Source of the DNA: Pelecanus crispus
Taxonomy: Eukaryota; Chordata; Aves; Pelecaniformes; Pelecanidae
Reading direction: 5' to 3'
NCBI RefSeq assembly: GCF_030463565.1
Contig: NC_134652.1
Span: 20,685,397-20,749,396, forward strand
Length of the DNA stretch: 64,000 nt
The notes under the pieces are model-generated. The model did no database searches. It was given only the letters and a program-made list of their open reading frames with translations, and had not been told where the DNA came from. Each line of letters begins with the position of its first letter. The first letter of the stretch is position 1. Below are positions 14,409-26,023 of the stretch, piece after piece. Made by a program: the position numbers and the translations under genes.

Positions 14409-14426
14409 AAAAAAAAAAAAAAAAAA
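14409..14426. repeat. Poly(A) tract of 18
   Basis: Uninterrupted A run in upstream DNA, followed by more A/G-rich sequence to about 14500. No SINE head seen. Confidence 0.9.
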
Positions 14427-14585
14427 CAAACTCAATTTTCAGAAACCTCCTGAATATTCACAGAAAGGGGAGGTAAAAAAAAAGAAGAAAAAAAAGGACT
14501 TTTCAAAACGAGAAGCGGAATACAAAGAAAGTTTGAGGAAAGGCTTTTCATGGTCTTTGGTTTTCAGCCAGTGCCCCGTCTCCAG

Positions 14586-14600
14586 TCACTAGAGGGCCCC
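14586..14600 (+). promoter_or_regulatory. CTCF-like motif upstream of CXCL12
   Basis: TCACTAGAGGGCCCC is close to the CTCF core (CCACTAGGGGGCGC) and sits at the start of a small isolated GC-rich patch (14570-14690) about 6 kb before the promoter. Motif match by eye only. Confidence 0.35.
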
Positions 14601-17166
14601 CCAATACATCGAAACCGGCTGCTGCCGCCACCCTCGCCTCCAGCCCGGGGAGCCGCGGGCTCGTACCCCGGGGTGCGGGTTGTACCGACCTGGCTTTTGT
14701 GGCTCTGAGGTTGCACCTACATTGGGGTTTTAAATGGGATCAGGGATGTGCTTTTGGAGTGGGCTTCTGGAAGCCCTATCCCTATTTACTTTGCATCACA
14801 GAGCTGTTTCTGAATGTGTGAATTAGATTGCTTTAGGGTGAAATAAAGTCATAAAATGAACTCCAGAAGGGCATGTACTCCAGTTGCTAAATAGGAATTC
14901 AGTTCCTGGGACAAGACTACAGCTAGACTAAAGCAAACCCCTGAAATGGGAAGGGATGACCGCTTTGCTCTATAGATCTGTTCTTATTGCACCACGCAAG
15001 TTACTAATATAGACAAAACCATGAGGCCTCTAGACTTCGCTGAGGGGGAAGGCAGCTGGAAAGTTTGTTTCAGAGCCTGAAAATCCCCAAAGTGTATAGA
15101 TATTTGGGTTATGGTGTTTCATTCATGCCTATCTTAAATTAAAAGCAAATAATTAAAAAAATCTCAAGAGACATGCGACTCATATTCAATTAGTCAAAGG
15201 AAAGCCTGAACAAAATGAGATGGGTGCTGTAAGGACCTCTGACCATTTTGACCTGGCCATCAGGCTAGATCTTTTCCCTGCAGACTTAAGCCCATTCAGC
15301 TCTGATGCTCTGGTCTTCTGTGCATCAGTTTCCCATGGAGAGGGTACAAAGGCAGAGCAGAGCTTGGCCCTGGCCAAGCCTCCCAGGTGCCTCTTCTTGC
15401 TGGGAATAGTGAACCTTTACTGTTGAGGTCTAGGTTCCTCGAGGTGGCCTGCAAGCTCAATGAACCTGAACACTCCAAGCGAAACCCAAGCAGCTCCACA
15501 CAGTTTTAAACACTATTGGAATAAAATCCCCTCCACGGCGTCGGCTTGGTGCTCGGGGGGGAGGCAGAACACGTCAAACTTGGCTCTGCTTTACCCCAAG
15601 CTTTCAGGAAACTCCTCACAGTGAGGCCAAGAGCTATGTTCATAACAAAACTTAAACCCAAGCAAAATTTATCACGTTTTGAGTTTCTTCATGAAAGGTT
15701 AGACCAACTTGGGATATGCTCTGCTGGGATAAGAGGAGGGATGGATTCTGCCCTTAAGGGCCAATTTCACATGCATTGAAATCACATGCAAAACGCCCAG
15801 GGAAGCAAGCTTAAACCTACAAACACTGTTAGAAAAGCAGCTACCACAGTTCTCTGTCACTCTAGTTAACCACCTATAAACAGTTACTCACTTGACCTCT
15901 CCTTCTGCCCTCCAAGGAATCTTTCAGGACCAACACACATTATGGATATCTCTGTGTACATGAACATTTGAGGCTGTTTTACTACAATGAGAACAGACCT
16001 CTTGCAATTCTATGTGAAACCTGGTTATTTGGGGAGATTATTTTTTTCCTTCTGCAGAGCAGACAAATCCAACGAGTCACTTCTCTTAGTTTATACTGCT
16101 TTGTTGCAAATACTTAATGCCAGAAGTCCTGTTCACTACACATGTAAAGGACGAGCTTGGAACCCTGATATGGCAATAAGGAGGGAAAATAGTCTTAGCA
16201 CTTGAAATGAGAAGGTCAAAGACAGGAGTCAAGAAAGATCTTCAAACCACTCCAGGGTTGTCCTCTTCTAGCTGCAGTTTGAATGTGCAGCAAGACTGCA
16301 AAGTCTTCAATCTTTCACCTGATTAATAGTCTTGGCAAAAAAATATTCATGTAGGAATGCTGCAAGAATAACACTACTATTAAAAAAAGAATTCTTAAGC
16401 AAAACACGGATGACAGTAAGATGGAGGTAAATCTAAGGGCATATAGTCAGTAACTGAAGAAAGAAGAACTTTATATGGTTGCTATTATTTTTTTTTTAAA
16501 GTATGATAAATCAGAAAATTTCAGAGTTGAGTTACAAAGGAATATAAATACATAAAAATATTGGAACACTCAAAACCTCCAAGCACTCTTAAATCTGTAC
16601 CCTAAGGATACCATGCAATATTTAATGTTGATTTTAACATTTGAGCTTCTTTAATTTCCTTCCCATCACAGCATCATACTATGTGGAAATAAGCAGTTTA
16701 AGCATGCTTTAAAAAACATGTCTTGGAAAAAAAAAAAGAGCTGCATCTAGAGACAGCAATACTAAACTGCTGTAGTCATTATCATGTGGGCTTGCGGATG
16801 ATGTTACAACAAGGCAGAGATAAGGTCGATTTGGTACCTGAATTGTGCAGTCCCACAGCCTAATACATATAGATTTCTATATGTAATTATCCTTAACTCT
16901 AGATCACTGAATTTCCTGGCATTAACATGCTTGGTTTGTAATGTATTTTACTCCACATTGCTGAGATGCACTGTGAATCTTAACTCCACTTGAACATAGA
17001 TTCTGTGTGAACACTATGGCTGTCCAAAAAATGATGCGCTTAGTTACAAATAAGTAGTCCAGGAAATATTAAGGAAGATCACAGTCAAATAGTATTAGTG
17101 AGAGCAAGATTAAACAGGGGTACTATTTTCCCAAGCTGAGGACATTTAGTTTAATTCTTAACTTAC

Positions 17167-17185
17167 AAAAAAAAAAAAAAAAAAA
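17167..17185. repeat. Poly(A) tract of 19
   Basis: Uninterrupted A run in AT-rich upstream DNA; no recognisable element attached. Confidence 0.9.
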
Positions 17186-17929
17186 GTTTCTGCATAATAA
17201 TAAGTTATATTGTACTGGCCAGAAATGGCTTGTTTTAGTCATAATCTGTTTGGATTTAAAATGACTTCAGATAATAATGATTTCATTGCTGGGTTATGCC
17301 AGTCTAAAATTCTAAGCAACAGAAATGTTGCCATCTCCCTGTTTAAGAGGCAATGTAATTTGATGCAAACACACTAAAATATTGGAATATTTTATTATTA
17401 AAAAAGGCTGTCTCAAGCTGTGTTGAAATCAACAGTAGGTCTCTTTAAGGGTTCTGAATTCATCCTTTATTTGTTAACATTCAGATAAAAGATTAAATTT
17501 ACTGGCTATTAAAGAGTTCTGGCTGCAGCTGGGCAGGGGGAATTCAGCCACCCAGCTCATCGAGGGGTGCAGACTGGATTTTTTGAGCATTCAGATAAAC
17601 ACTGGTCTATTCTGTGGGAGTTAACGTTAAGCTGAAACTAATTTTTCGGGGAATTTAACACTTGCACAGTCATTCGACTTTCCTTTAAATGTACAATTGG
17701 TTCAGATTTCCATGAGTTCGTAATTCTAGATTTGGAGGGGGCAAACCATAAGACCCCCATCAGGGTTTTTTTCCTTGTTTTGATTTGCTTTGTTGTTTTG
17801 TTGCTGATCAAATCTTAAGCTCAGAATTGTTGTACCGTAGGCAGAAATTTGTTCTTGACGGGAAAAAAAAAATCGCAGTTTATAAAAATTGCTCGGCGTT
17901 CAGACGAGCTCAGTTACTGTATGAAGACG

Positions 17930-18720
17930 TCTTCTTCATCCCAGTAGCGGGAACATACCGGTGAAGTCCTGAAGGCAGCCCGCAGTACAGGGCTCTAGGT
18001 CGGTCAGGTCTGCCCTCCCTTGCTCGCCCCGCAGCCCCTTGCAGCGCTTGGGTTTGCTCTGACCCGAAACAAAACTCGTCTGCTTGAGGATACCCACCGG
18101 GGGAAATTCTGGGCTTGGACCAGGCTGGGCTGGTCCGGAAAAATTGCTCCGGCAACATAAGCCCGAAGCTTGCTGCACACACCTATGGGTGTGTGCAGGT
18201 GTGTGCAGGTGTGTGCATGCGGGGCAGGGGCGGAAGGTGAGATCCAGGTGGTCCGTCCGGCAGCCGTGGGAGCGGCTGGTCCAGCACCGCGCCGTTGCCT
18301 TTCCTCCCGTGCAAAGCTCCCAGGGTCTTCGCCCAGCACCCGGTGTTGGCAGCGGCACCCCGCTGCCAGATGAGCCCCGGGACCCCCCCGCCCCGCCGGG
18401 GTCCCCCCTCCCGCAGCGGGAGGCAGCTCCGCGCCACCGCACAGTGCCGGGGGGGCCGGGGAGACGGCAGAGGGGTGCTGCCGGGTGCGGTGTCCGGGGT
18501 ACGCCGACTCCCTTCTCCTCGGGAGACTTGGTCTCCCACGCAGCGGCGGCTCCGGCAGAGGGGAAGGGCAGCCGAGGCACCCTCCTGCACTAAGGAGGAG
18601 GGTGCGAGCCCTGCTTGAAGCTGGCTGCACTCAGTTATCCAGAGGTGTAGGGACAGCCTTTGTATCTGCGTGCTGCGTCTCTCCGAGTCAGCTCTGAGGG
18701 TCTGTCTAGGCGTTTCCTGG
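17930..18720. promoter_or_regulatory. Separate CpG-rich patch 2 kb upstream of CXCL12
   Basis: A second GC/CpG-dense block, separated from the main island by about 0.9 kb of ordinary sequence. It includes a 10-bp tandem repeat (GTGTGTGCAG, about three copies, 18189-18218), a C-rich stretch with G-quadruplex potential on the minus strand (about 18377-18413) and a 10-bp hairpin (18577-18605). An ACGTG core (HIF-type) lies just outside at 18752-18756. Could be an upstream promoter or enhancer; no exon recognised. Confidence 0.5.
18189..18218. repeat. 10-bp tandem repeat, three copies
   Basis: GTGTGTGCAG is repeated nearly perfectly three times, the last copy ending in CATG. It sits inside the upstream CpG patch. 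Confidence 0.8.
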
Positions 18721-19639
18721 GATCCGACCAGTTTTCTGCTTCAGTTACAGCACGTGTGCATGTCTGAGGATGCCGAGGGGGAGACTGCTGCTCAGATGTA
18801 ACTCTGATCTCATTCTACATCCACCCAGTCTCTTTGATTAGATCCTTGGACCATTCTTCTCTGTGCCTGTAGCAACAGCAAAGACACGCTATTACCCTTT
18901 TATGTGAAGGGCAGCGTGGACATCCCCATGTGCCAGCCAGAGCACCGGTAGGACAGCAGCACTCCTCGCAGCGTTTGCGGTGGGATTAAGGTTCACTTCT
19001 CCCATCCCTGCAGGATGTCACAACTGTCGCAGCAGTTGTAGCCAGGCTCACAGTAGCAGTTAGGATTATTGGCCCCTTCAGTGCATCAAGCTCCTGCATT
19101 ACTGTGCTAGTTTACCTAAAAGGAAGGCAGAGGGAGCAAGATCAGCCTAAATAAATTGATAAGCAGGGACAAAGAAACACAAATATGGATTTAGGGGAGC
19201 TGGATGTGAGAATCGGCTTCGCAGGCATGTGTCAGGGAGGGAGCCAATTCATGGCCCAATGGTGATGTAAGCATTTCCCCCAGCATGAGAAACAAACTCC
19301 TCTAAGTGGAACAGCCACAGGTGTGCAGGATTTGGGCCCCTGTTTCCAACCTCATGAGCTGTGACTGGGAGAGTTTGAAGTTACCCAGGGTATAAATGGA
19401 CCGTGCTGTTGTCTTTGGTGGCATCGCGGACCTGTCCTCTAAACACCTCCAGACCAGGATTAGATTTACCCACTTGTCCCCGCTGCGTCCCAACCTTACC
19501 GAGGGCGCCTGTTTTAAATAAAGCCAAGGGGTCCAAATTAAATCAAAGCCTCGATGTTTATTTAAAGTATTGAATGGCAACAAACAGGGCCCCGTGGGCT
19601 TGGACTGCAGACAGCGAGGACATGCTTAAGTCAATTACA
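18721..19639. other. Spacer between the two CpG-rich blocks
   Basis: Ordinary-composition sequence, no gene or repeat recognised. It is proximal upstream DNA of CXCL12, so binding sites are likely but none can be called firmly. Confidence 0.7.
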
Positions 19640-20420
19640 CTTGACAGTGCTGTAATAGCTGGGGTAAGCGGCACCCCTCAGAGCTCCGGGCTCTGCAGCG
19701 CTACCGGGGCTTTCAGCCGAGGTGCCGGGGAGCCCGGCGGCATCTGCGGGACAAAGGAGGCCAAACGGGGCAGCAAATGCACAGCTGGGCTCACCTAATA
19801 CGGGGAAGAGGTGGCGTTTCGAGCCAAGCGTGCGGAGGCAAAACCCGAAAGCCTCCCTCTCTCTCTTTTTCGCCCCTCAAATCCCCAGGTAAGCTTCTGG
19901 GAGGATGCATCGTATGAGGCGCTGGGTCTGACGCCCAGGGCGCCAGTGTAAGGCCGGATGCGCGCCCACGGGAGCGAAGGGGGATTCCTCTCCTCTTCCC
20001 GCTGTGAATGCTGAGCCGGTACAGGATGCGTCCCCACAGCTGTCCCGGCTCAGGCAGCTCTGGATCAAGAGCAGCGGGGCCGGGGTGCCCAGGAGGGAGC
20101 GGGGCTGGCATAGTTGGGTGAGGAAGCTTTCTTCCCCCCGGCCCGGGCTGGACGGAGCGACCGTGAGCCCCGCTCCCCGCCGCGCCGCAGCCCCGAGCCG
20201 CCGTGCGGGCGGGACCCCCGTGGGGAGCGCACCGCCGCTGCCGTCCCACGGGGGGCTCGGGGCTGCTGGGGCAAGCGCTTTGCCTGGGGGGAGGCTTGCC
20301 GGGCTGCCGGAGCGGAGAGAGGAGCCCTCGCTCTTTTGGTTCCTTTCCAAGCATTTTTAACAGAGGAAGGATGTAATAACATGCCACGGGCAATAAATCA
20401 TAGGCTAGCTACTCCCCCTG

Positions 20421-20490
20421 GCTCCCCTCCCCCCGCCCCGGCGGTCCCGGCCCCTCTATAGAGGGAGGGGAGGAGGGGACTCCAGCAGAG
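20421..20490 (+). promoter_or_regulatory. CXCL12: CXCL12 core promoter: GC boxes and TATA-like palindrome
   Basis: C-rich GC-box-like sequence (about 20421-20450, Sp1-type CCCCGCCCC) leads into CCCTCTATAGAGGG at 20452-20465, a perfect 14-bp palindrome with a TATA core. If TATA works at the usual distance, transcription would start near 20485-20490 and leave a 5' UTR of about 60-65 nt. The element sits in the main CpG island. The start site is inferred, and dispersed CpG-type initiation is equally possible. Confidence 0.55.
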
Positions 20491-20550
20491 CGCCGCGGCC
20501 GCCGGGACCCGCAGTCCAGCGCCTGCCCCGCGCCCGCCAGCCGCCGCAGC

Positions 20551-20611
20551 ATGGACCTCCGAGCCCTGGCTCTGCTCGCCCTCGCCCTGGCCATCTTCTC
20601 CCTCTCGGAGG
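20551..20611 (+). CDS. CXCL12: CXCL12 exon 1: start codon and signal peptide
   Basis: First coding exon, 61 nt. The ATG at 20551 has a good Kozak context (A at -3, G at +4) and opens the signal peptide MDLRALALLALALAIFSLSE, with a hydrophobic Leu/Ala core; the second half of its last Glu comes from exon 2. The exon ends in phase 1 at GAGG followed by a consensus donor GTAAGT at 20612. The signal peptide is 21 residues, the same length as in mammals, and directs secretion before removal ahead of the mature Lys-Pro-Val start. The 5' UTR upstream is GC-rich and contains no other ATG between 20490 and 20551. The residues match my memory of chicken CXCL12 closely. Confidence 0.97.
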
Positions 20612-20840
20612 GTAAGTGAGCCGCCGGGGCTCCGCCGCCCGCGCTGCCTACTCGCCGCTTGCTCCGCTCCTGCCCGCGGGCGCCGGGGAGCCCGGGCGGG
20701 AGTTGCGGTCCCGCGGAAATCCCCGCTCTTCCCCCTCTCCCCGCAGCTCGCCCGCTCTCCCGGCTCTGGCTGCCGGCGCGGCTGAGATGTGCGCGTCTGG
20801 CGAGCCCCGAGCGGTGGCTGTGTGAGCTGGAAGCGGGCAG

Positions 20841-20892
20841 GCTCTCCTCCCTCCCTCCCTCCCTCCCGCGCTCGCTCGCTCGCTCGCTCGGT
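20841..20892. repeat. CTCC and GCTC simple repeats in intron 1
   Basis: A run of CTCC tetramers (about 20845-20868) followed by a run of GCTC tetramers (about 20870-20890), 250 bp after exon 1 in the CpG island. Likely length-variable. Confidence 0.85.
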
Positions 20893-22524
20893 AGCTTTTT
20901 TCAAAAGAAGGCTGGTCAAAGCGATCCTCCTTGCCAAACTTATCCCAGATTGAAATCGGCTGGGGGAAGACTTGCAACAGCGCTGGGTCTGCAGGGAGGT
21001 GGCTCGGTTGCAAAACACGCGTATCGATTTCCCCTTTATAAAAAACAACCCGAAAAGTTGCAAGAAATGAGAAACAGGCGGTTGTCCGGTTCCCTTTCCC
21101 TCCTCTTGCGTGATCTTCCCTCGATCAGGGCCGAGCTGAGCCAAAGCGGTCACTCAGCAGGAATCCACCGCACCCCCTGCGAGGGTGCGCGGAGGGCTGC
21201 GGTGGGGGGGCGCGGGGATGCGCACCGAGAGCTCTGGGGAAACGCGGGCTGGCAGCCGGCGAGCGCTGCCGCGGCGGCATTTGTCGCTCAGGCAGCCCCA
21301 CGGCCGCTCTCCCCCCCGCGCCGGCCCGCAGCCCGCCCGCCCCACGCCGCCCCCGGTCCCGCCTGTCGGCCCCGGCGCCCGGCCGCAGCGGCAGCTGGCC
21401 GGCTCGCCCGCCCGTGGGAGCCGCCGGCTGCGAGAGCCCCGCGGCAACCTGCGCCTCCTGCTCCGCATCCCGCGGGCGGCGGGGAGCTCGGGGCCGCGGG
21501 GGAGCCCTGCCCGCAGCCGCGGGGCATCTGGCGCTCCTCCCGCGGCTGGCTTCTCGCCCGGCAGAGATTTGCCACCTTTTGTCCCCTTATCGAAAGCTTG
21601 CTGGCGAGGTAACGAGCGCCCTTTCAGTCCTCCGCTCACGTCTCGTTCTCCCACTCTGGCGACCGAAACTTGGGTGTTCCCCACCCGGGGCGGCAGAGGA
21701 TGCCCTCCGGTGCCCTCTGTGTTTAGCCTGAGGTAGTTAATTGCTCCCGATAATTCCGCCGATGCCTTCCCGCGGTGCTGTCCCAGCAGCAACCCCGTCC
21801 CGCTGCAGCGCACGAAAAGCCAGCACGGAGCAAGTGCTGCCCCGGAGTGCTGACTCGGCTGGGGCTGCGGGCTGGGAAGCGAGCGCGCAGGTAGCGAAGG
21901 CAAAAACCCCGGGGGGCCGCGGGTGGCAGGGCCGGCCCCGGCCCCTCGCCCCCCGCCGCCCGCAGCCCCGCGGAGCGCTGCGCCCTGCGCACGGCGGAGC
22001 GCACCGCGGTGCCCTGGTACCCCGAGCAGGCTCCCCTCGCCTCCGCAGGCGAGTGCGGGTCTGGAGCGAGATGGGGAAGCGCTGCCGGTCCTCGCCGGGG
22101 CTGCAGCCCGGACAGGAGGCGCAGGACTGGGGGGCCGGGGGGCTCCGGGGCTCTCCCTCTCCCCGCCTCCCCCCTGGCAGCACTCAGCACAGGGCTGGGA
22201 GGCTGGCAGAGCTGCCCCGCTGCACCTCGCTTTGCTCCCTGCCCGGCAGCACTCCTTAGCTGGCAGCAAACGGCAGCGGGTATCTTTATGGCAGGGTAAG
22301 CGTGTCCGGGACCTGGCTACCTGAGTAAGGAAACGGCTTAAAAGGGTTGGAGAAAAACTAGTGTAAGGAGAGAGACCCCACCGGCTTGCAGTAGGGAGTG
22401 AAGTTTTTTGCCTACTTCTTTGCATGTCATGTCGTGCTGGCAACCCTGATCCAGATGAAGGCTTGCAGGGCGACCTTGTCCTGGAGGGCAGGTGAGCTCC
22501 GAATTCTTCCTAACCACCCTGGTA

Positions 22525-22650
22525 GATCATAGAATCGTTTAGGTTGGAAAAGACCTTTAAGATCATCCAGTCCAACCATCAACCTACACTGCCAAGTCCA
22601 CACTAAATCAATCAGAGGTAGACTAGACTAAACCATGTCCCATGTAAAGC
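22525..22650 (-). mobile_element. CR1 LINE 3' tail fragment
   Basis: Begins ATCATAGAATCGTTTAGG and runs through the AAGACCTTTAAGATCATCC and TAAACCATGTCCC boxes, the reverse complement of the well-known 3' end of avian CR1 LINEs (which end in ATTCTATG units). It is about 125 bp and 5' truncated, as most CR1 copies are. No reverse transcriptase remains. It lies at the downstream edge of the CpG island. Confidence 0.9.
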
Positions 22651-25600
22651 TCTGTCTGCCTATCACAGCCTTACTTCCCAGGGAATGGAGCTGTTCTAGT
22701 CTTAAAAGGTTGCCAGCCCTCTCCTGATGTTGACAAGTGCACCTTTGGATGAACAGGAGTAAAATGATGCTTCAGTCAAATGTTTTGTCTCTTCATGCCC
22801 AACCTGCTTGCCTGGATATAGCTTCCCTCTCCATTCAAGTGCCCAGGGCTTCCCAGACCATACAGCCAGTTACTGATGATAAGTTTGCAGCAGAACTGGC
22901 AACTCACTTGCTCCCGTAGTGTCCAGTTCCAGTGCAGGTGAGGCAAGGTGGGTGAAATAGGTACTGTCCAACCTTGACAAGTGGCCACTCTGTGAGGGAG
23001 ATTTTTGTGAGCGCTTTGTCTCTAGAGAAAATTTGCCAGCAGAAGAGCCAGCAAAACTCAGCTTTGAGTTAGAAAACAGTAAAATGGTTTCTTTAAAAAA
23101 CAAAACAAAACACCCAAACCCAAGAACCCTTCTAGCCGAGACCAAAAGATGTGTTCTCTTTTTCTTTTTGTCTGTGGAAATAGGACTGAAGGAATGACAG
23201 TGAGATGTATGAATAGTGCCTGTCTCTTCAGTAACTTTTGACTATATTCACCCATTTTAACCAAATGTGGAAAACAGATAAAGGTCTCAAGCTTTCTGTA
23301 CCATCAGTTTCATGAAAACTGGTGTTTTCATGTAACAGTACAATTAACAGACTGTACTAATTTGTCCTACTGAGAGAATGGCTTCAGCTTGTGCTCTGTG
23401 TTTATTAGACATCAGAGAACCCAGAGAGCATTAACTCCTGCAGCACAAACCTGTAGAATAATTGACTTAATCAGCTCTACTGTGCATGGAACAATTTGTT
23501 TCAAATTTTGAAATGACATAAGGAAAGTATTTATCAGCATCGGGCTAAGACCAGCAATGTCCCCTTCCCAAATTATGGTGCCCAAATGTCCCCTTCCACC
23601 TCCTGCTTTAGGGTGGTAGAAGTTCATTCGTTGGGAAATGCCACATGCACTAGTTTTCCCTGGTTTTCAGCCTTGCTGAGAGCAGAGTGAGCCACAGCCA
23701 AGCTCTCAGAGCCAGAGTGCTGGAGGGGCAGTGGCGGGAGCTACTGGTTCCCTCTTAGTGATGCTGAGGGTGGACCTGGTGCCTGTGCTGCTGCTCCCTG
23801 GCACTCAGTGCCTGTTTCTGGTCACCAAGCAAGGGGCACAGAAATGCCAAAGGGATTCTTGTGCTGGGAGGGGACCTCTCATTCCACCTTGCATTGGGGT
23901 GACAGAACACTGAATGCTGGGGCTTCCCCTCTTCCTTGCTGTGCTGGATGCCCTTTCTTGGGCAGGAAACATCTTTGGGACTCACGGACATGTTAGTCAT
24001 GGTTAAACTTTCTCTGCTCCTGATTTCAGGTGGGGTGGGATTGAAAGTCCCTCTCCCAGTCTCAGAGAGGAGAGGATTGCATTCTCAGATGAAAGATTTG
24101 AACAGTTCATCTCTTGCGTGTTGTTTTGGGTAAAGCTTGCTTAAACTTTGTTGGTACAAGCTTGCGGAGACACTTCCACTGCAGCTGTGCTGAGCGTTGT
24201 TGTATGACTGCATTCAATTTCAGCGTCCCTTTCCAATACAAACTCACTGATGCATAGCTATCAGGCACAGATTTGCGTGGGAAATCCTAGCGCCTTTCTC
24301 CCTCCCTTCCACATTGGTGCTAGTCAGTCTATTGCATGTTCCCGAGGCTCACCCTGCAGCCCTCCCTCCTCCTTCTCCTGCAGATGGGAGATTCTCCTCC
24401 CATTTATTAACTCATAGATGATACCACTATTTGGACTGACTGATTGCCATAAAACTGATGGAAAAACTCCTCCAATTTTGTTAACTTCTAGTCCAGAACC
24501 TGGTGTGAATCTGGAGGAAGTCTGCTCCCACTGATTAATTCCTCTGTTTGCCCATCTGCCTGTGGGATAAGACTCTGGCTCATCTCTTGTTAGAGGTGCT
24601 CAGAAAAAATAATTTTCCCTCCTGACGATGGGCTAATTTCACCATCTTGTCTGTGGTTATATGTGCTAGAGACAGGCATTGGTAAATGTGCAATATATGC
24701 AGATCAGCTGCACTTTGAAAAGCTGTCTCTCTTCTCACCTTCCTAGACAGCAGTTTAGGGATTCCAAGCCTTTCCCAATTCTTTTGCTCTCCATCTGTTT
24801 TTAAGGGAGCTGGGTTTGGATGCTGCCAGTGCTCCTGTGTGGCTAAATAAACAGGGCAGCAGATTGCCATGTGGGATCTAAAGCTCTGTCAGATATAGAT
24901 CTGACCATCTACAGCATAAGCCAGACCTTATGGGTTACGTGTATGAATTTAATTCCTCCCAGAGGCTGAAAACTCTTCCACTGGGAAATTGTTTAAAATC
25001 TTAGGCAGCTCCTTCTAGACTTCCAGGCAAGGCTTCTGTGTTTGTATTTTAGTGTGCATGGAGCTTTGATGCTTACATACGGAGTGAGGGCCTTATTTAT
25101 GTGTGGTTGGTTGCCAGTAATTAAGTTCTTCCGTGGAGAAAGCGGGTAGCAGAAGGACTGCATCAGGGGCTGTGGTGAGCGCCAGGCTGCTTTTCTCAGT
25201 TCTGCATGCATATTCATTGCTGATTTTTAGCCTAGGGGGCTAAACTTAATTCTGTCCCTGGTGATGCCAGTGACAAGACTCTCATCCAGTCTGGTGGTCC
25301 CTGATTAGTATATGGGGAGCACACTGCCTGCTAACTGTCTCCTCGGATGCCGTTACTTTGCCACAGGCTGGGAGTTCAAAAGACTCCAAATCTCGCCTGC
25401 GAAGCCACCGCGACCTCGCATCCCCGAGTTGCACCTCCTCGTGCGAGTACCTCGGCTGGGAGTAAAGGTTGGCTGCAGTGGGGAAAGGTCAGCCGCTGGG
25501 CCCTGGGAAAGCCTGAAAAACTCAGGGCTTTTCTGTAGCCAGTAAGTCCCCCGTGAAAAGCCTGCACCTGAGCCGAGCGGTTTTGATCTGAACTCTTTGG

Positions 25601-26023
25601 AATTCATCGCTTTCTTCTGGCTACCTTCTAATTTGGCCTCGGGTCAAAATCATTTGGCAAGAACAACACTGAGGACAAGTGCCCCCTCTTTTGGCCTTTA
25701 TCTTGTCTAATTACCAGGAGCATCCCTGCACAATGGAGCGGCTCCTTATTCTAATCTCCTCTTCTTTACTTATCTCCATTTTCTCTCCCTCTTCTTTTGT
25801 CTTCCAAAATCCCACGCACCAGGATTGCAAGGCTGGGTACTGGGGTAAAAGGATTGTGCTGTGAGCTGTGGACAAATGCTCTCCCAAAGCTACAGCTTTT
25901 CCATTGCTTTTTTTTTCACCTGCATATTTGGAAGGAGTTTCTGTCAGCCCTGGTCCGTGTATCTGTGCTGCTGAGTGGGAGCAAGAGGGAGTAACATGTC
26001 CTTTCTCTCCCTGTGTCCCGCAG

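Larger units (their letters stand above)
13411..17929. other. Gene-free upstream DNA
   Basis: No gene recognised. A small GC-rich patch with a CTCF-like motif at 14.57-14.69 kb is followed by AT-rich, repeat-poor DNA from about 16.3 to 17.7 kb that could hold conserved regulatory elements. That cannot be judged without alignment. Confidence 0.7.
19640..22260. promoter_or_regulatory. Main CpG island over CXCL12 promoter and exon 1
   Basis: Dense CpG and GC content far above the flanks, from roughly 19.64 kb through exon 1 to 22.26 kb, with repeated GC boxes and G-rich runs (for example near 22129-22160). This is the usual promoter island of a developmental gene. Long open frames on both strands inside it are a by-product of low A/T. 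Borders are by eye. Confidence 0.85.
20612..26023 (+). other. CXCL12: CXCL12 intron 1
   Basis: 5412 bp, donor GTAAGT and acceptor CCCGCAG. The first 1.6 kb is CpG island with simple CTCC/GCTC repeats. A CR1 tail lies at 22525-22650. The remainder is ordinary AT-richer intron with a pyrimidine-rich stretch at about 25745-25805. No further exon was recognised. Confidence 0.9.

Noticed and set aside
20398..21153. 251-codon minus-strand open frame antisense to exon 1
   Set aside because: GC-driven shadow across promoter and exon 1; no known protein features.
20659..21612. 317-codon plus-strand open frame overlapping intron 1
   Set aside because: Same compositional cause; it lies in intron 1 and encodes simple-repeat residues from the CTCC/GCTC tracts.
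21154..22443. 429-codon open frame on the minus strand in the CpG island
   Set aside because: Low-complexity Pro/Arg/Ala/Gly/Ser content, opposite frames are equally open, and there is no recognisable domain; expected from GC-rich DNA with few stop codons.
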